Shown here in pieces: positions 35,051 to 44,483 of a DNA stretch of 64,000 bases; the first letter of the stretch is position 1, and the number at the start of each line of letters is the position of its first letter. Source of the stretch: Aquiflexum gelatinilyticum (GTDB taxonomy: Bacteria; Bacteroidota; Bacteroidia; Cytophagales; Cyclobacteriaceae); NCBI RefSeq assembly GCF_024741135.1, contig NZ_JANSUY010000021.1, positions 1 to 64,000 of the forward strand. The letters run 5' to 3'. The notes beneath the pieces were generated by a model. It worked only from the letters and a program-made list of their open reading frames with translations. It was not told the DNA's origin and made no database searches. Both the position numbers and the translations under genes were made by a program.

Positions 35051-35140
35051 GTTTCTTTTTCTCTAGGTTATAAACCAATTGAAGGGCTTTTGTTTACTAT
35101 TTTTAACCTACTTAGTAAATTCTCTTTGCAACAACCCAAT

Positions 35141-35506
35141 TCACTTCGTCAACACATATCCCAAAAACACAGCCAATATTCCAATAACCACGCTTCCAAC
35201 AATATAAGTCAAGGCGGTGAGGTAATTTCCTGCCTGAAGCAAATTCAGGTTTTCAGAGGAGAAAGTTGAAAATGTCGTAAATCCACCACAAAACCCGGTG
35301 ATCAACAGCAAAGACCAATCATTTGGAATATGTTCATTTTTGGTAAAATAACCCATCAACAGACCGATCAGCAGGCAACCAATGATATTTGCTGAAAAAG
35401 TAGCGAGGGGAATTTCTTCAGAAAATCTAGCGGTCCATATTTTGATCAGGTAACGGAATATACTCCCTACACCGCCGCCGATGCCTACCAAAATGATTTG
35501 TTTCAT
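35141..35506 (-). CDS. crcB: Fluoride channel CrcB/FluC
   Basis: A 121-residue membrane protein with four helices, the size of the family. It shows GGGVGSIFRYLI near the start, the central GCLLIGLLMGYF with FSANIIGCLLIG (asparagine in helix 2), and the TGFCGGFTTFSTFSSE signature with the phenylalanines that line the fluoride path. FluC dimers let fluoride leave the cell. No fluoride riboswitch was recognised upstream. Confidence 0.95.
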   Translation of the reverse strand: MKQIILVGIGGGVGSIFRYLIKIWTARFSEEIPLATFSANIIGCLLIGLLMGYFTKNEHIPNDWSLLLITGFCGGFTTFSTFSSENLNLLQAGNYLTALTYIVGSVVIGILAVFLGYVLTK

Positions 35507-35685
35507 GAACTCAAATTTGTATGAATGTTGATTTTTAAGAATGTAAAAACCTGTATGGAATTAAAATTAGAGAAATTAAATGGAACAAAACCTAAAAATG
35601 GCACTGTCCTTCCTAGGTTCATGAAACATTTTCCCGAAATTTTGACTTGATTTATAGTCAAATATCCAAAAATCCAACATCAAAG

Positions 35686-38493
35686 ATGAAGTTCAAAAAT
35701 ATATACCAGGTACTCTTATTCATTTTTTTACCCTTTTCCTCGCTTTTTGCACAGAGCAACTTTGACCAAAAAGTACCGCTCGATCCAAGGGTGAAGGTAG
35801 GCAAACTAGAAAATGGCCTGACTTACTACATCCAACAAAACCCAAAGCCTGAAAACAAAGTGGAGCTTCGGCTTGCAATCAATGCAGGCTCTATCCTGGA
35901 AGATGATGACCAATTAGGTTTGGCGCATTTTACGGAGCATATGGCCTTCAATGGAACGAAGAACTTTGAAAAAAATGAATTGATCTCCTATCTCCAATCT
36001 ATCGGGATATCTTTTGGGGGAGACCTGAATGCCTATACGGGATTTGACGAGACGGTATATATCCTGCCTATTCCTTCTGATGATGAAGAAAAGCTGAGGA
36101 ATGGGTTTTTGGTTTTGAGTGATTGGGCAGGGGGAATTCTGATGAATGAGGAGGATATCGACAGCGAACGAAGCATCATCGTCGAGGAGTGGCGCACGGG
36201 TCAGGGGTATACCCAAAGGATGCGCGACCAATATTTTCCAGTCATTTTCCACAACAGCCGCTATGCGGAAAGACTACCGATCGGGAAAATGGATGTCATC
36301 GAAAACTTCGAATATGAAACCATTAGAAGGTTTTACAGAGATTGGTATCGGCCGGATAACATGGCGGTGGTGGCTGTCGGAGATATGGCACCGGAAAAAT
36401 TGGAAGCTTTGATTCTGGAATATTTTGGAAAACTTGAAAACCCTGCCAATCCTAAAGAAAGAAAGCTTTTTGAAGTTCCCGAGCACAAGGAGACCTTCGT
36501 CAGTATCGTGACCGACAAGGAAGCTCCTGGCATCCAAATCCAGCTTTTCTATAAACATAAAGCCCTTCCCACCCAAACCAAAGCAGATTACCGCAACTTT
36601 CTCTTGCGTACATTTTATGGGGGCATGCTGACGCAAAGGTTGGATGAAATCCGTCAGAAACCAGACGCACCTTTCATATTTGCCGGAACAGGATATGGGA
36701 ATTTTGTCCGTGACCTCGACTATTTCTCAGCTTCGGGCGTGGTGGCAACTGGAAAAATAGAAGCAGGAATCCAATCCCTTATTGTTGAAAATGAGCGGGT
36801 GGCACAGTTCGGGTTTACTCAGGTTGAACTCGACCGGGTGAAGCGTGCAGTGCTCAACAATGCCGAGAGGTCTTTCAAAGAAATGGACAAAGCAGAATCC
36901 CGGTCCATAGTGAACCGCTATGTCAACCATTTTTTGGAAGGAAATTTTGCAGATGGTGAAGCGTGGAAATATGAGTTTTACAAAGAGATCATCCCAAATA
37001 TCACACTGGAAGAAATCAATGCCCTTGCCAAGCAATTGGTCAGAGATGAAAACCGTGTGATCGTCATCACTGCACCTGATTCAGAAAAGGAAAACCTGCC
37101 CTCCAAGGAAGCTGTTTTGGCGCTTTTCGATGCCATAGACCAAATGGACCTTGAACCCTACCAAGAAAAATTATTGGCAGACAAGCTGATCCAAAACCTG
37201 CCCCAACCGGGTAAAATCGTAGAAATCAAACATGTGCCTTCTATCGACATCCATGAAATCCTGCTTTCCAACGGTGTCAAAGTATTTGTCAAATCCACCG
37301 ATTTCAAGAATGACGAGATCCTGTTTACAGCTACGGGAAAAGGGGGAATTTCCCTGTATGGGGAGGAAGATCACCACACAGCCTATTATGCAGGGGTCTT
37401 GGTGAATGTGATGGGAATCGGGGATTTTTCGCCATCGGACCTGAGAAAAGTTTTGGCAGGAAAAACCGTGTCAGTAACACCAAATATTGGACTGTATTCT
37501 CAGAATATTGCCGGTTCATTTTCACCAAAAGAAATGGAAACGGCCATGCAATTGATCCACCTGAATTTTACTGCTCCTCGAAAAGACCAAGAGCTCTTTG
37601 ATGTCTATATCGCCAACCAAAAGACCCAATTGGCAAGTGCACAGGCGAATCCGGATTACCAGTTTTCAAAGCAGGTAAATAAAATTTTGGCAGACGGACA
37701 CCCACGGGCAGCCGGGATTTTTGATCCGGAGGATTTGGATAAAATTGACTTGGACAGGGGTTTGGAAATGTATGCCGAACGGTTTTCAAATGCTACAAAT
37801 TTTGAGTTTTTCTTCACAGGAAATATTGATTTGGAGACCTTCAAGCCAATGTTGGAACAATATATCGGAAGCCTTCCTTCCAAACCTGATTCTCTTGATA
37901 CATTCAGGGATTTGGGGATCCGCACGCCAAAGGGTAGGTCTGAAAGCATTCATGTCGGTACAGATGAAAAGTCTCAGGTTATCATGCTTTTCACAGGGGA
38001 GACGGATTACGACCGAAAGAAAGCTGCGGATCTTATTTACCTTGGAGAAATCCTGACCATCAAGCTGATCGAATCCCTTCGGGAGGAAATCGGCGGAGTT
38101 TATGGTGTGGGTGCCAATGGAAGCATGGGAATCTTTCCGGTGGGGAATTTTTCTTTTTCGATCGGTTTTCCTTGCAGTCCTGATATGGTGGACAAACTGA
38201 TCGAAGCAGCTTGGACAGAAGTCGGAAAGATCCAGGAAAGCGGTCCGACAGACGAAGACCTGAACAAAGTCAAGGAGAAAAGAAGGATATCTTTGGAAGA
38301 AAACCTCAAGCGAAATAATTATTGGCTTGGACAGCTTTCTGCGGTGAGGACGTACAATTTGCCTTGGGAAGCATTGTTGGACGGGCAAAAAGCCATCGAG
38401 TCAATGACCAAGGAAAGGATCCAAAAAGCAGCACAGGAGTTTTTGACAAAAGAAAACCTGTTGGAGATCAAGAAATTTCCTGCATTGAAATAA
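35686..38493 (+). CDS. M16-family (insulinase-type) zinc peptidase, secreted
   Basis: A 935-residue protein with a signal peptide (residues about 1-23, cut after LFAQ). The inverted zinc motif HFTEH is at 81-85 in LGLAHFTEHMAFNGT, with the further ligand region ERSIIVEEWR about 75 residues later. The two M16 halves (active and inactive, each with a C-terminal M16_C domain) are both present, so the chain is of pitrilysin/PqqL size. Family members degrade peptides in the periplasm. The ATG at 35686 was chosen because it directly precedes the signal peptide. Confidence 0.93.
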   Translation: MKFKNIYQVLLFIFLPFSSLFAQSNFDQKVPLDPRVKVGKLENGLTYYIQQNPKPENKVELRLAINAGSILEDDDQLGLAHFTEHMAFNGTKNFEKNELISYLQSIGISFGGDLNAYTGFDETVYILPIPSDDEEKLRNGFLVLSDWAGGILMNEEDIDSERSIIVEEWRTGQGYTQRMRDQYFPVIFHNSRYAERLPIGKMDVIENFEYETIRRFYRDWYRPDNMAVVAVGDMAPEKLEALILEYFGKLENPANPKERKLFEVPEHKETFVSIVTDKEAPGIQIQLFYKHKALPTQTKADYRNFLLRTFYGGMLTQRLDEIRQKPDAPFIFAGTGYGNFVRDLDYFSASGVVATGKIEAGIQSLIVENERVAQFGFTQVELDRVKRAVLNNAERSFKEMDKAESRSIVNRYVNHFLEGNFADGEAWKYEFYKEIIPNITLEEINALAKQLVRDENRVIVITAPDSEKENLPSKEAVLALFDAIDQMDLEPYQEKLLADKLIQNLPQPGKIVEIKHVPSIDIHEILLSNGVKVFVKSTDFKNDEILFTATGKGGISLYGEEDHHTAYYAGVLVNVMGIGDFSPSDLRKVLAGKTVSVTPNIGLYSQNIAGSFSPKEMETAMQLIHLNFTAPRKDQELFDVYIANQKTQLASAQANPDYQFSKQVNKILADGHPRAAGIFDPEDLDKIDLDRGLEMYAERFSNATNFEFFFTGNIDLETFKPMLEQYIGSLPSKPDSLDTFRDLGIRTPKGRSESIHVGTDEKSQVIMLFTGETDYDRKKAADLIYLGEILTIKLIESLREEIGGVYGVGANGSMGIFPVGNFSFSIGFPCSPDMVDKLIEAAWTEVGKIQESGPTDEDLNKVKEKRRISLEENLKRNNYWLGQLSAVRTYNLPWEALLDGQKAIESMTKERIQKAAQEFLTKENLLEIKKFPALK

Positions 38494-38534
38494 ACTACTT
38501 GGTCTCATAGTCTTTTTATACCTTAATTCGCTCT

Positions 38535-39158
38535 ATGGATTTACAATGGATTTGGGAAGGAATGAAGGCGGGAGTCGCGCAGATGACCTGGCTGGAGGCT
38601 TTTGCAGTATTTTTTGGGATTGCGAGTGTGTATTATTCCATCAAAAAAAACATCCTTGTTTTCCCGACCGGCATGGTCAGCACGATCATCTATGTCTATA
38701 TCTGCCTGAAGTATAAACTGTATGCAGACATGGGCATTAACGCATATTACTTTGCCATGTCGATCTACGGCTGGTATCTCTGGAGCAGACCTACTGATGG
38801 TAAGGAAGAGTTGCCGGTCACATGGCTGGACAAAAAGGGCATCATTCAATCTGTGTTACTGTTTTTCGGATCATACGCAGTACTTTTTTTGGTGTTGAAA
38901 AACATTACCGATAGCGATGTGCCGGCATGGGATTCTTTTACGACTGCTTCAGCCTTTGTCGGTATGTGGCTGATGGCCAAAAAGAAAGTAGAAAACTGGA
39001 TTGCCTGGATCGTTACAGATATTGTTTCAGTGCCTTTGTATTTTTACAAAGGACTGATGTTGACTTCTTTTCAGTTTTTGTTTTTCACAATTTTGGCCGT
39101 CCTCGGTTTGATTGCCTGGATCAAAACTGCCAAAGTAGAAAAGGAGGCATATGCTTAA
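38535..39158 (+). CDS. pnuC: PnuC-family nicotinamide riboside transporter
   Basis: A 207-residue membrane protein with about seven helices. The family core is AVFFGIASVYYSIKKNILVFPTGMVSTIIYVYICLKYKLYADMGINAYYFAMSIYGWYLWSR, where YGWYLW lines the substrate site, and the later WIVTDIVSVPLYFYKGLMLTSFQFLFF. It mediates vitamin-type riboside entry into the cell. The next gene, a nicotinamide riboside kinase-like protein, overlaps it by eight bases, which supports nicotinamide riboside as substrate; a thiamin (PnuT) role is the alternative, given the TPP-controlled receptor 3 kb away, but no TPP riboswitch precedes this gene. Confidence 0.92.
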   Translation: MDLQWIWEGMKAGVAQMTWLEAFAVFFGIASVYYSIKKNILVFPTGMVSTIIYVYICLKYKLYADMGINAYYFAMSIYGWYLWSRPTDGKEELPVTWLDKKGIIQSVLLFFGSYAVLFLVLKNITDSDVPAWDSFTTASAFVGMWLMAKKKVENWIAWIVTDIVSVPLYFYKGLMLTSFQFLFFTILAVLGLIAWIKTAKVEKEAYA

Positions 39159-39672
39159 AAAAGTGGTCATCATCGGTCCGGAATCTACAGGAAAAAGCAC
39201 CTTGGCAAAAAACCTTGCAGATCATTTTGGCTGCCTTTGGGTTCCCGAATTCGCAAGAGAATACCTTGACAACCTGGACCGACCCTACGCCTATGATGAT
39301 CTGACTGAAATTGCAAAGGAACAGATTGGTCTCGAGGATGAATTTGGCTTGAAATCCAAAGATCTCTTGGTATGTGATACCGACCTGAATGTGATCAAAG
39401 TTTGGAGTAATCATAAATACGGAAGAGTTCATCCATGGATTGAGGATCAGATCAAAACCCGCAAATACGATTTATACCTATTGACGGACATCGATATTCC
39501 TTGGAAGGATGACCCGCAACGGGAGCATCCTGATCCTTTCATGAGGAAATATTTCTTTGACCTTTACCAAAAAATCCTTCTTGAATCCGGGGTTCCTTTT
39601 GCTCTCGTATCCGGAAATCAGGAAGATAGGATGCAACTTTCCATAGATTTTATCCACGAAAAATTGATTTGA
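39151..39672 (+). CDS. NadR-like ribosylnicotinamide kinase (AAA ATPase)
   Basis: A 173-residue P-loop kinase with the Walker A motif GPESTGKST near residues 8-16 and the NadR-kinase blocks VPEFAREYLDNL, LVCDTDLNVIKVWS and LTDIDIPWKDDPQREHP. It corresponds to the kinase domain of NadR and would phosphorylate nicotinamide riboside to NMN, trapping it after PnuC import. The N-terminal regulator and adenylyltransferase domains of enterobacterial NadR are absent, as usual in stand-alone forms. It overlaps pnuC by eight bases, so the two form a salvage operon. Confidence 0.92.
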   Translation: MLKKVVIIGPESTGKSTLAKNLADHFGCLWVPEFAREYLDNLDRPYAYDDLTEIAKEQIGLEDEFGLKSKDLLVCDTDLNVIKVWSNHKYGRVHPWIEDQIKTRKYDLYLLTDIDIPWKDDPQREHPDPFMRKYFFDLYQKILLESGVPFALVSGNQEDRMQLSIDFIHEKLI

Positions 39673-39836
39673 GTCAGAATCAAAAATACGGGATTAGTCA
39701 AAATTTTTTCAAAAGATGATTTTTGTCAGGATAAAATTGTAATTTATGAAATAGTTTTGAAGACTCTAAGCATGATAAAACCTATTGGAACCGTCCGTAA
39801 CCGGGTTTTTCAAAAACACTTTTAAACTAACCCAAA

Positions 39837-40355
39837 ATGAAAAAAACCATCATTCTGATCTTTGCCTTGGGATTGATTTTTTCTACCCGGGCTTTTTCCC
39901 AAGACAAACCCAATCCTACCGAGCCTTCAAGATTGGCAGGATACTTTAGTGTACTTAATCCCTTGGTCAAATTCAGTGGTGGGGAGACCACCAATAATTT
40001 CAGTGATGGCTACGTGATAGGATTTCCGTCAGGATTTGTACTGATGGGAAAAAGCAATAAAGCAGGATTTATCTTTGAATTGGTTCCTTTGATCCAGTTC
40101 AGTGAAGGGTCAAGCAGAATGGCAAATCTGGTTTTCAATCCCGGTGTTCAGTTTCATTATCCAAAAGGATGGAACTTCAATGCCTTATTGTCGTTTGAAT
40201 CTTCAGGAAGGTATGGCTTTACACCCGTAATCAGCAAGACCATCAAAACTGGCCAATTCAGCAGTTGGTTTGTGACAGTTCCGATGCCGGTCAGATTTGG
40301 AAATGATGATCCCGGTTCTCTGGAATTTGCTTTGCAATTGGGAGTCGCCTTTTGA
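39837..40355 (+). CDS. Secreted, probably outer-membrane hypothetical protein
   Basis: A 172-residue protein with a signal peptide (residues about 1-21, cut after FSQ). The mature part alternates hydrophobic and polar residues in beta strands, contains aromatic-rich stretches and ends with QLGVAF, a typical outer-membrane barrel end. The pattern suggests a small eight-stranded barrel or a periplasmic beta protein. I do not recognise the family. It stands alone between the PnuC operon and the desaturase gene. Confidence 0.6.
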   Translation: MKKTIILIFALGLIFSTRAFSQDKPNPTEPSRLAGYFSVLNPLVKFSGGETTNNFSDGYVIGFPSGFVLMGKSNKAGFIFELVPLIQFSEGSSRMANLVFNPGVQFHYPKGWNFNALLSFESSGRYGFTPVISKTIKTGQFSSWFVTVPMPVRFGNDDPGSLEFALQLGVAF

Positions 40356-40495
40356 TCAAGTTAAAAATCCTAACTATAGCGCCACTCATCATTCTTAATT
40401 TAGAATTATAATAAATAAGCCTACCTTTACATTTAACTAACAGAATTTCACCTGTTTTATAAAAATAACCAATACAATTTCTACAATAAATCATT

Positions 40496-41560
40496 ATGCG
40501 TCCGCCTCGATTTAGCACAGCAACTTCCTTTCATGCCGATCTGAAGTCCAGAATCAAAAATTACTTTACCGAAAAAAACCTAGAACCAACCGGTAACGGT
40601 TCACTCTACTTCAAGGCCATCTTATTTGTGGTGTTGTTTGTGGCTGTTTATGTCCATCTTGTTTTCTTTACCCCATTTTGGGCCATAGCACTTCTTGAAG
40701 CAATCTTGCTTGGAGGTTTGGCCTCCGCCATAGGATTCAACGTGATGCATGATGGCGCACATGGAAGCTTCAGTAAAAAAGAATGGGTTAATGAACTTGC
40801 TGGAGTCACTATCAATTTTCTTGGAGCAAATGTTTTCATGTGGAAGACAAAACACAACGTCGCCCACCACTCCTTCACCAATGTGGCAGACCACGATGAT
40901 GACATGAATGCTAGACCTTTCTTGAGGCTAAACCCATCCCAAAAACACTTCAAAATTCACAAATACCAGCATCATTACTTCTTGTTTGTATATGCATTGC
41001 TATACCTGTATTGGGTATTTGTTACAGATTATAAAAAATATGTCCAGAAAAGAGTCGGTTCCGTACCCATCCAAAAAATGAGTTGGAAAGACCATGTTTC
41101 TTTTTGGGGATTCAAAGTAACCAACCTTTTCCTGTTCATTGCTTTGCCCATTTACATGGTAGGTTTTATGCCTTGGTTGGTAGGTTTCCTTGTTTTTGGT
41201 GTTTCAACCGGCGTCTTCCTAAGCGTAGTATTCCAATTGGCGCATTCCTTGGAAGAGACAGAATTTCCCTTGCCGACGGAGGCTAATAAACTTGAAGATG
41301 AGTGGGCTGTCCATCAATTGAGGACCACGGCTAACTTTGCTACGGATAACAAAATCCTTTCTTGGTTTGTCGGTGGATTGAATTTTCAGGTGGAACACCA
41401 CCTTTTCCCAAACATCTCACACGTACACTATCCTGCCATCAGTAAAATCATCAAGGAAACTTGCCTGGAATACAATATTCCTTACCTGGAGCATCCAAAG
41501 ATGAGATTAGCTTTCTCCTCCCATGTGAATCATTTGAAACATCTTGGAAATAGCTATTAA
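40496..41560 (+). CDS. Acyl-CoA / fatty acid desaturase, membrane-bound
   Basis: A 354-residue di-iron desaturase of the front-end (linoleoyl-CoA/delta-6-like) group. The three histidine boxes are clear: HDGAHGS near 85, HNVAHHS near 120, and QVEHHLFP near 300. Hydrophobic segments lie between them, and the N-terminus is cytoplasmic. It introduces a double bond into a membrane lipid acyl chain, using an electron donor such as cytochrome b5, which is not fused here. A strong terminator follows. Regiochemistry is unknown. Confidence 0.92.
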   Translation: MRPPRFSTATSFHADLKSRIKNYFTEKNLEPTGNGSLYFKAILFVVLFVAVYVHLVFFTPFWAIALLEAILLGGLASAIGFNVMHDGAHGSFSKKEWVNELAGVTINFLGANVFMWKTKHNVAHHSFTNVADHDDDMNARPFLRLNPSQKHFKIHKYQHHYFLFVYALLYLYWVFVTDYKKYVQKRVGSVPIQKMSWKDHVSFWGFKVTNLFLFIALPIYMVGFMPWLVGFLVFGVSTGVFLSVVFQLAHSLEETEFPLPTEANKLEDEWAVHQLRTTANFATDNKILSWFVGGLNFQVEHHLFPNISHVHYPAISKIIKETCLEYNIPYLEHPKMRLAFSSHVNHLKHLGNSY

Positions 41561-41594
41561 AAATTAAAAGGTTTTCTTTTGAAAAAAAGAAATC

Positions 41595-41622
41595 AAGCCA
41601 TGGACTAAATCCATGGCTTTTT
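41595..41622 (+). terminator. Rho-independent terminator of the desaturase
   Basis: A 10-bp perfect stem, AAGCCATGGA at 41595-41604 with 41610-41619, a five-base loop and a T run. Confidence 0.92.
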
Positions 41623-41678
41623 TCATTTCAGGAAATGGTAAGGAAGCAAAAACCCAAAAGATTCCTTCCGGCTTTTTT

Positions 41679-41709
41679 TTTGCATCTGATACATTTCCAA
41701 TTACATTTG
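41679..41709 (+). promoter_or_regulatory. Promoter of the TPP-controlled TonB receptor gene
   Basis: TTTG at 41679-41682, a 19-nt spacer, and TACATTTG at 41702-41709. The predicted start site near 41715 lies just before the riboswitch. Confidence 0.65.
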
Positions 41710-41722
41710 CGTAAAGATCATT

Positions 41723-41800
41723 AGGGGTGCCTTAACAAATCGGGCTGAGATCATACCCACAATACCTGATCCGGGTAGTGCCGGCGAAGGGAAATGAGTA
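41723..41800 (+). promoter_or_regulatory. TPP (THI-element) riboswitch
   Basis: The conserved core of the thiamin pyrophosphate aptamer is present: AGGGGTGCC near 41723, CTGAGATCATACCC at 41745-41758, and CTGATCCGGGTAGTGCCGGCGAAGGGAA from 41767 (P4/P5 and the terminal GAAGGGAA). The following 190 nt form the expression platform. It should lower expression of the TonB receptor when TPP is plentiful. Confidence 0.95.
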
Positions 41801-41920
41801 ACTCAAATTAAATTATTGAACATAGGGGACTAAAGTCCGGATTGGGATGATTCCTGTCCAAGCATGCATGCAAAACACTATGTCGATTTTTTTGATTTGG
41901 GTAAAAGGGTAAACACAAAA

Positions 41921-41944
41921 CAGAAAATCTCCCCTGGTTTTCTG
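41921..41944 (+). other. Hairpin in the riboswitch expression platform
   Basis: CAGAAAA at 41921-41927 pairs with TTTTCTG at 41938-41944, ten-base loop. It sits about 45 nt before the receptor ATG. It may be the element switched by the riboswitch, but it lacks a downstream U run, so blocking translation is more plausible than termination. This is inference. Confidence 0.35.
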
Positions 41945-41988
41945 ATGTTTAACCAAATGTTGCTAAGGCAATATGTATTAAATTAACC

Positions 41989-44382
41989 ATGAAAAAATCA
42001 GTTTTTATGCTGGCCATTTGGCTGGTATCCTTGTCTGCCTTTGCGCAGTCAAGCCTCCGGGGAATAGTCAAAAGCACTTCCGGAGAAGGATTATTGGGGG
42101 CCAATGTGGTCCTCTTGGGAACGGGAAGAGGATCCAATTCCGACCTCAACGGAAATTTTGAAATCAGAAATATTCCTGATGGAAAATATACGCTGAGAAT
42201 TTCCTACTTAGGTTTTGAATCATTTTCACAGGAAATCCAACTACCAAATCCTACAGAACTCCAAGTAGTCCTTTCACCAAGTAGCTTGCTTACTGAGGAG
42301 TTTATCGTGTACGCTACACGTGCCTCTGAGAGGACCCCCACTACTTTCAAAATGGTGGATAGAAGCGACATAGCCAAACTCAATTTGGGTCAGGACATCC
42401 CTGTTTTGCTAAACTTCACTCCTTCGGTAGTCAGCTTTTCGGATGCAGGAGCTGGAGTAGGCTATACCGGATTGAGGATCAGAGGCTCGGACCAGACCAG
42501 GATCAACGTTACCATCAACGGTATCCCCTTGAATGACGCCGAATCCCATGGTGTATTTTGGGTCAACAAACCGGATTTTGCCTCGTCTGTAGAGAATATC
42601 CAGATCCATCGCGGTGTCGGAACATCCACCAACGGAGCGGCTACTTTTGGAGCAAGTATGAATATCCAAACAGACAGCCATGAGAAAGAAGCTTACGGGG
42701 AGGTGGACAATTCCTTCGGTTCATTCAATACCCGGAGGCATATGGTCAAAGTCGGAAGTGGTTTGATCAACAATCGATGGGGATTTGATGCGAGATTATC
42801 CCAAATCAGCTCAGATGGGTTTATTGACAGGGCTTTTTCGGATTTGAAATCTTATTTCCTGACAGGAGGGTATTATGGAGAAAACCATGTCGTCAAGATG
42901 AACATCATTTCCGGCAAAGAGCAAACCTATCAAGCTTGGGAGGGTGTTCCGGAATCCCTGCTCCAGACTAACCGAACTTTCAATCCCTACACCTACGACA
43001 ACCAGACTGACAACTACCAACAGGATCATTACCAGCTGATTTATACCGGAAATTTGGGGAGTAATTGGAAAGCAAATGCTGGATTGCATTATACTTATGG
43101 AAGAGGGTATTATGAGCAGTTCAGGGAAAATGACAGACTTTCCAATTATGGTTTGGATCCAATTGTTATTGGGGGGGAAACTATTTCAAGAACAGATATC
43201 ATCAGAAGAAGGTGGTTGGACAATGACTTTTTTGGAGGTGTTTTTTCCTTCAATTATGTCACGGATGATGATAAATGGAATGTGATTTTTGGCGGTGGTG
43301 CCAACCGGTATGACGGAGACCATTTCGGGGAAATCATTTGGATGGGAACAGCAGGCAATACCCAAATCCGTGACCGGTATTATGAGAATACTGCTGTCAA
43401 AGATGATGTCAACCTCTATGCAAAAGCCACATGGGAAGCTTCAAAAGGATTATTCCTTTTCGCAGACATGCAATTCCGAGGAATAGATTACTCCTTTGTC
43501 GGCGTCAATGATGACAGGAGGGATATAGAGGGAGACTATCAGTTCAGGTTCTTCAATCCCAAATTAGGCTTGTCCTATGAAACCGGAAATGGAGAAACCT
43601 GGTATGTTTCGTATGCCGTTGCCAACCGAGAACCTGTAAGAAATGACTTTACCGACAGTCAGGTAGACCGAACACCCAAACATGAAAATCTTCAGAATAT
43701 CGAAGCAGGGATCCGTACCCAAAAAGGAAATCTGAGCTACAACGCTAACTTCTTTTACATGAGATACAAAGACCAATTGGTTTTGACTGGACAACTCAAT
43801 GATGTCGGTGCATATATCCGTGAAAATGTAGCCAATTCTTTCCGCACAGGAATTGAGTTGGATGCTGCCTATAGGTTATCGCCAAAGTGGACGATATCCG
43901 GTAACCTGACTTTGAGCAGAAACAAAATCGAGGAGTTTACCGAATACATTGACGATTATTCAGTGGAGGATTTCAGACAGGAAGTGATTGTCCACACCAA
44001 TACGGATATTGCTTTTTCTCCCAAAATCATCAGTGCAGCGATCATAGATTTCAGGCCTTTCAAAAACTTTGAAGTAAGCCTTCTTAACAAATATGTGGGG
44101 AATCAATTTTTGGACAATACCCAAAATGAAAGCCGGATGTTGAATTCCTTCATGACCAATGACCTCAGGTTCAATTATGCATTGAGACCAAGGTTTGTCA
44201 AAAACCTTGAATTTACGCTTTTGGTGAACAATATCTTTAACCGGATGTATGAACCAAACGGCTATACTTTCAGCTATTTCCTACCACTTGAAGGAACGAC
44301 AGGAAGGGAATTGGTTACCGAGAATTTCTTCTATCCCCAAGCCGGCACCAATTTTCTTGCAGGGGTTAAAGTGAGGTTTTAG
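41989..44382 (+). CDS. TonB-dependent receptor, probably for thiamin
   Basis: A 797-residue outer-membrane protein: signal peptide 1-20 (cut after AFAQ), a carboxypeptidase-regulatory-like domain (about 22-105, LRGIVKSTSGEGLLGANVVLLGT), a plug domain (about 110-225, with GVGYTGLRIRGSDQTRINVTINGIPLNDAESHGVFWVN), and a 22-stranded barrel ending in the aromatic-terminated AGVKVRF. There is no SusD partner, as is normal for vitamin receptors. The TPP riboswitch in its leader makes thiamin or a thiamin derivative the likely ligand. Confidence 0.95.
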   Translation: MKKSVFMLAIWLVSLSAFAQSSLRGIVKSTSGEGLLGANVVLLGTGRGSNSDLNGNFEIRNIPDGKYTLRISYLGFESFSQEIQLPNPTELQVVLSPSSLLTEEFIVYATRASERTPTTFKMVDRSDIAKLNLGQDIPVLLNFTPSVVSFSDAGAGVGYTGLRIRGSDQTRINVTINGIPLNDAESHGVFWVNKPDFASSVENIQIHRGVGTSTNGAATFGASMNIQTDSHEKEAYGEVDNSFGSFNTRRHMVKVGSGLINNRWGFDARLSQISSDGFIDRAFSDLKSYFLTGGYYGENHVVKMNIISGKEQTYQAWEGVPESLLQTNRTFNPYTYDNQTDNYQQDHYQLIYTGNLGSNWKANAGLHYTYGRGYYEQFRENDRLSNYGLDPIVIGGETISRTDIIRRRWLDNDFFGGVFSFNYVTDDDKWNVIFGGGANRYDGDHFGEIIWMGTAGNTQIRDRYYENTAVKDDVNLYAKATWEASKGLFLFADMQFRGIDYSFVGVNDDRRDIEGDYQFRFFNPKLGLSYETGNGETWYVSYAVANREPVRNDFTDSQVDRTPKHENLQNIEAGIRTQKGNLSYNANFFYMRYKDQLVLTGQLNDVGAYIRENVANSFRTGIELDAAYRLSPKWTISGNLTLSRNKIEEFTEYIDDYSVEDFRQEVIVHTNTDIAFSPKIISAAIIDFRPFKNFEVSLLNKYVGNQFLDNTQNESRMLNSFMTNDLRFNYALRPRFVKNLEFTLLVNNIFNRMYEPNGYTFSYFLPLEGTTGRELVTENFFYPQAGTNFLAGVKVRF

Positions 44383-44392
44383 GATTTTTATT

Positions 44393-44438
44393 TGACCCCA
44401 AACACGGAATTGAATCTTCTGGTTTGGGGTCAATTTTC
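44393..44438 (+). terminator. Rho-independent terminator of the TonB receptor
   Basis: An 11-bp perfect stem, TGACCCCAAAC at 44393-44403 with 44422-44432, an 18-nt loop and a short T run. Confidence 0.8.
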
Positions 44439-44483
44439 AAAAAGAAAAATCAATTGAAATTCCATTTGATTTGGGCAAGAAAT

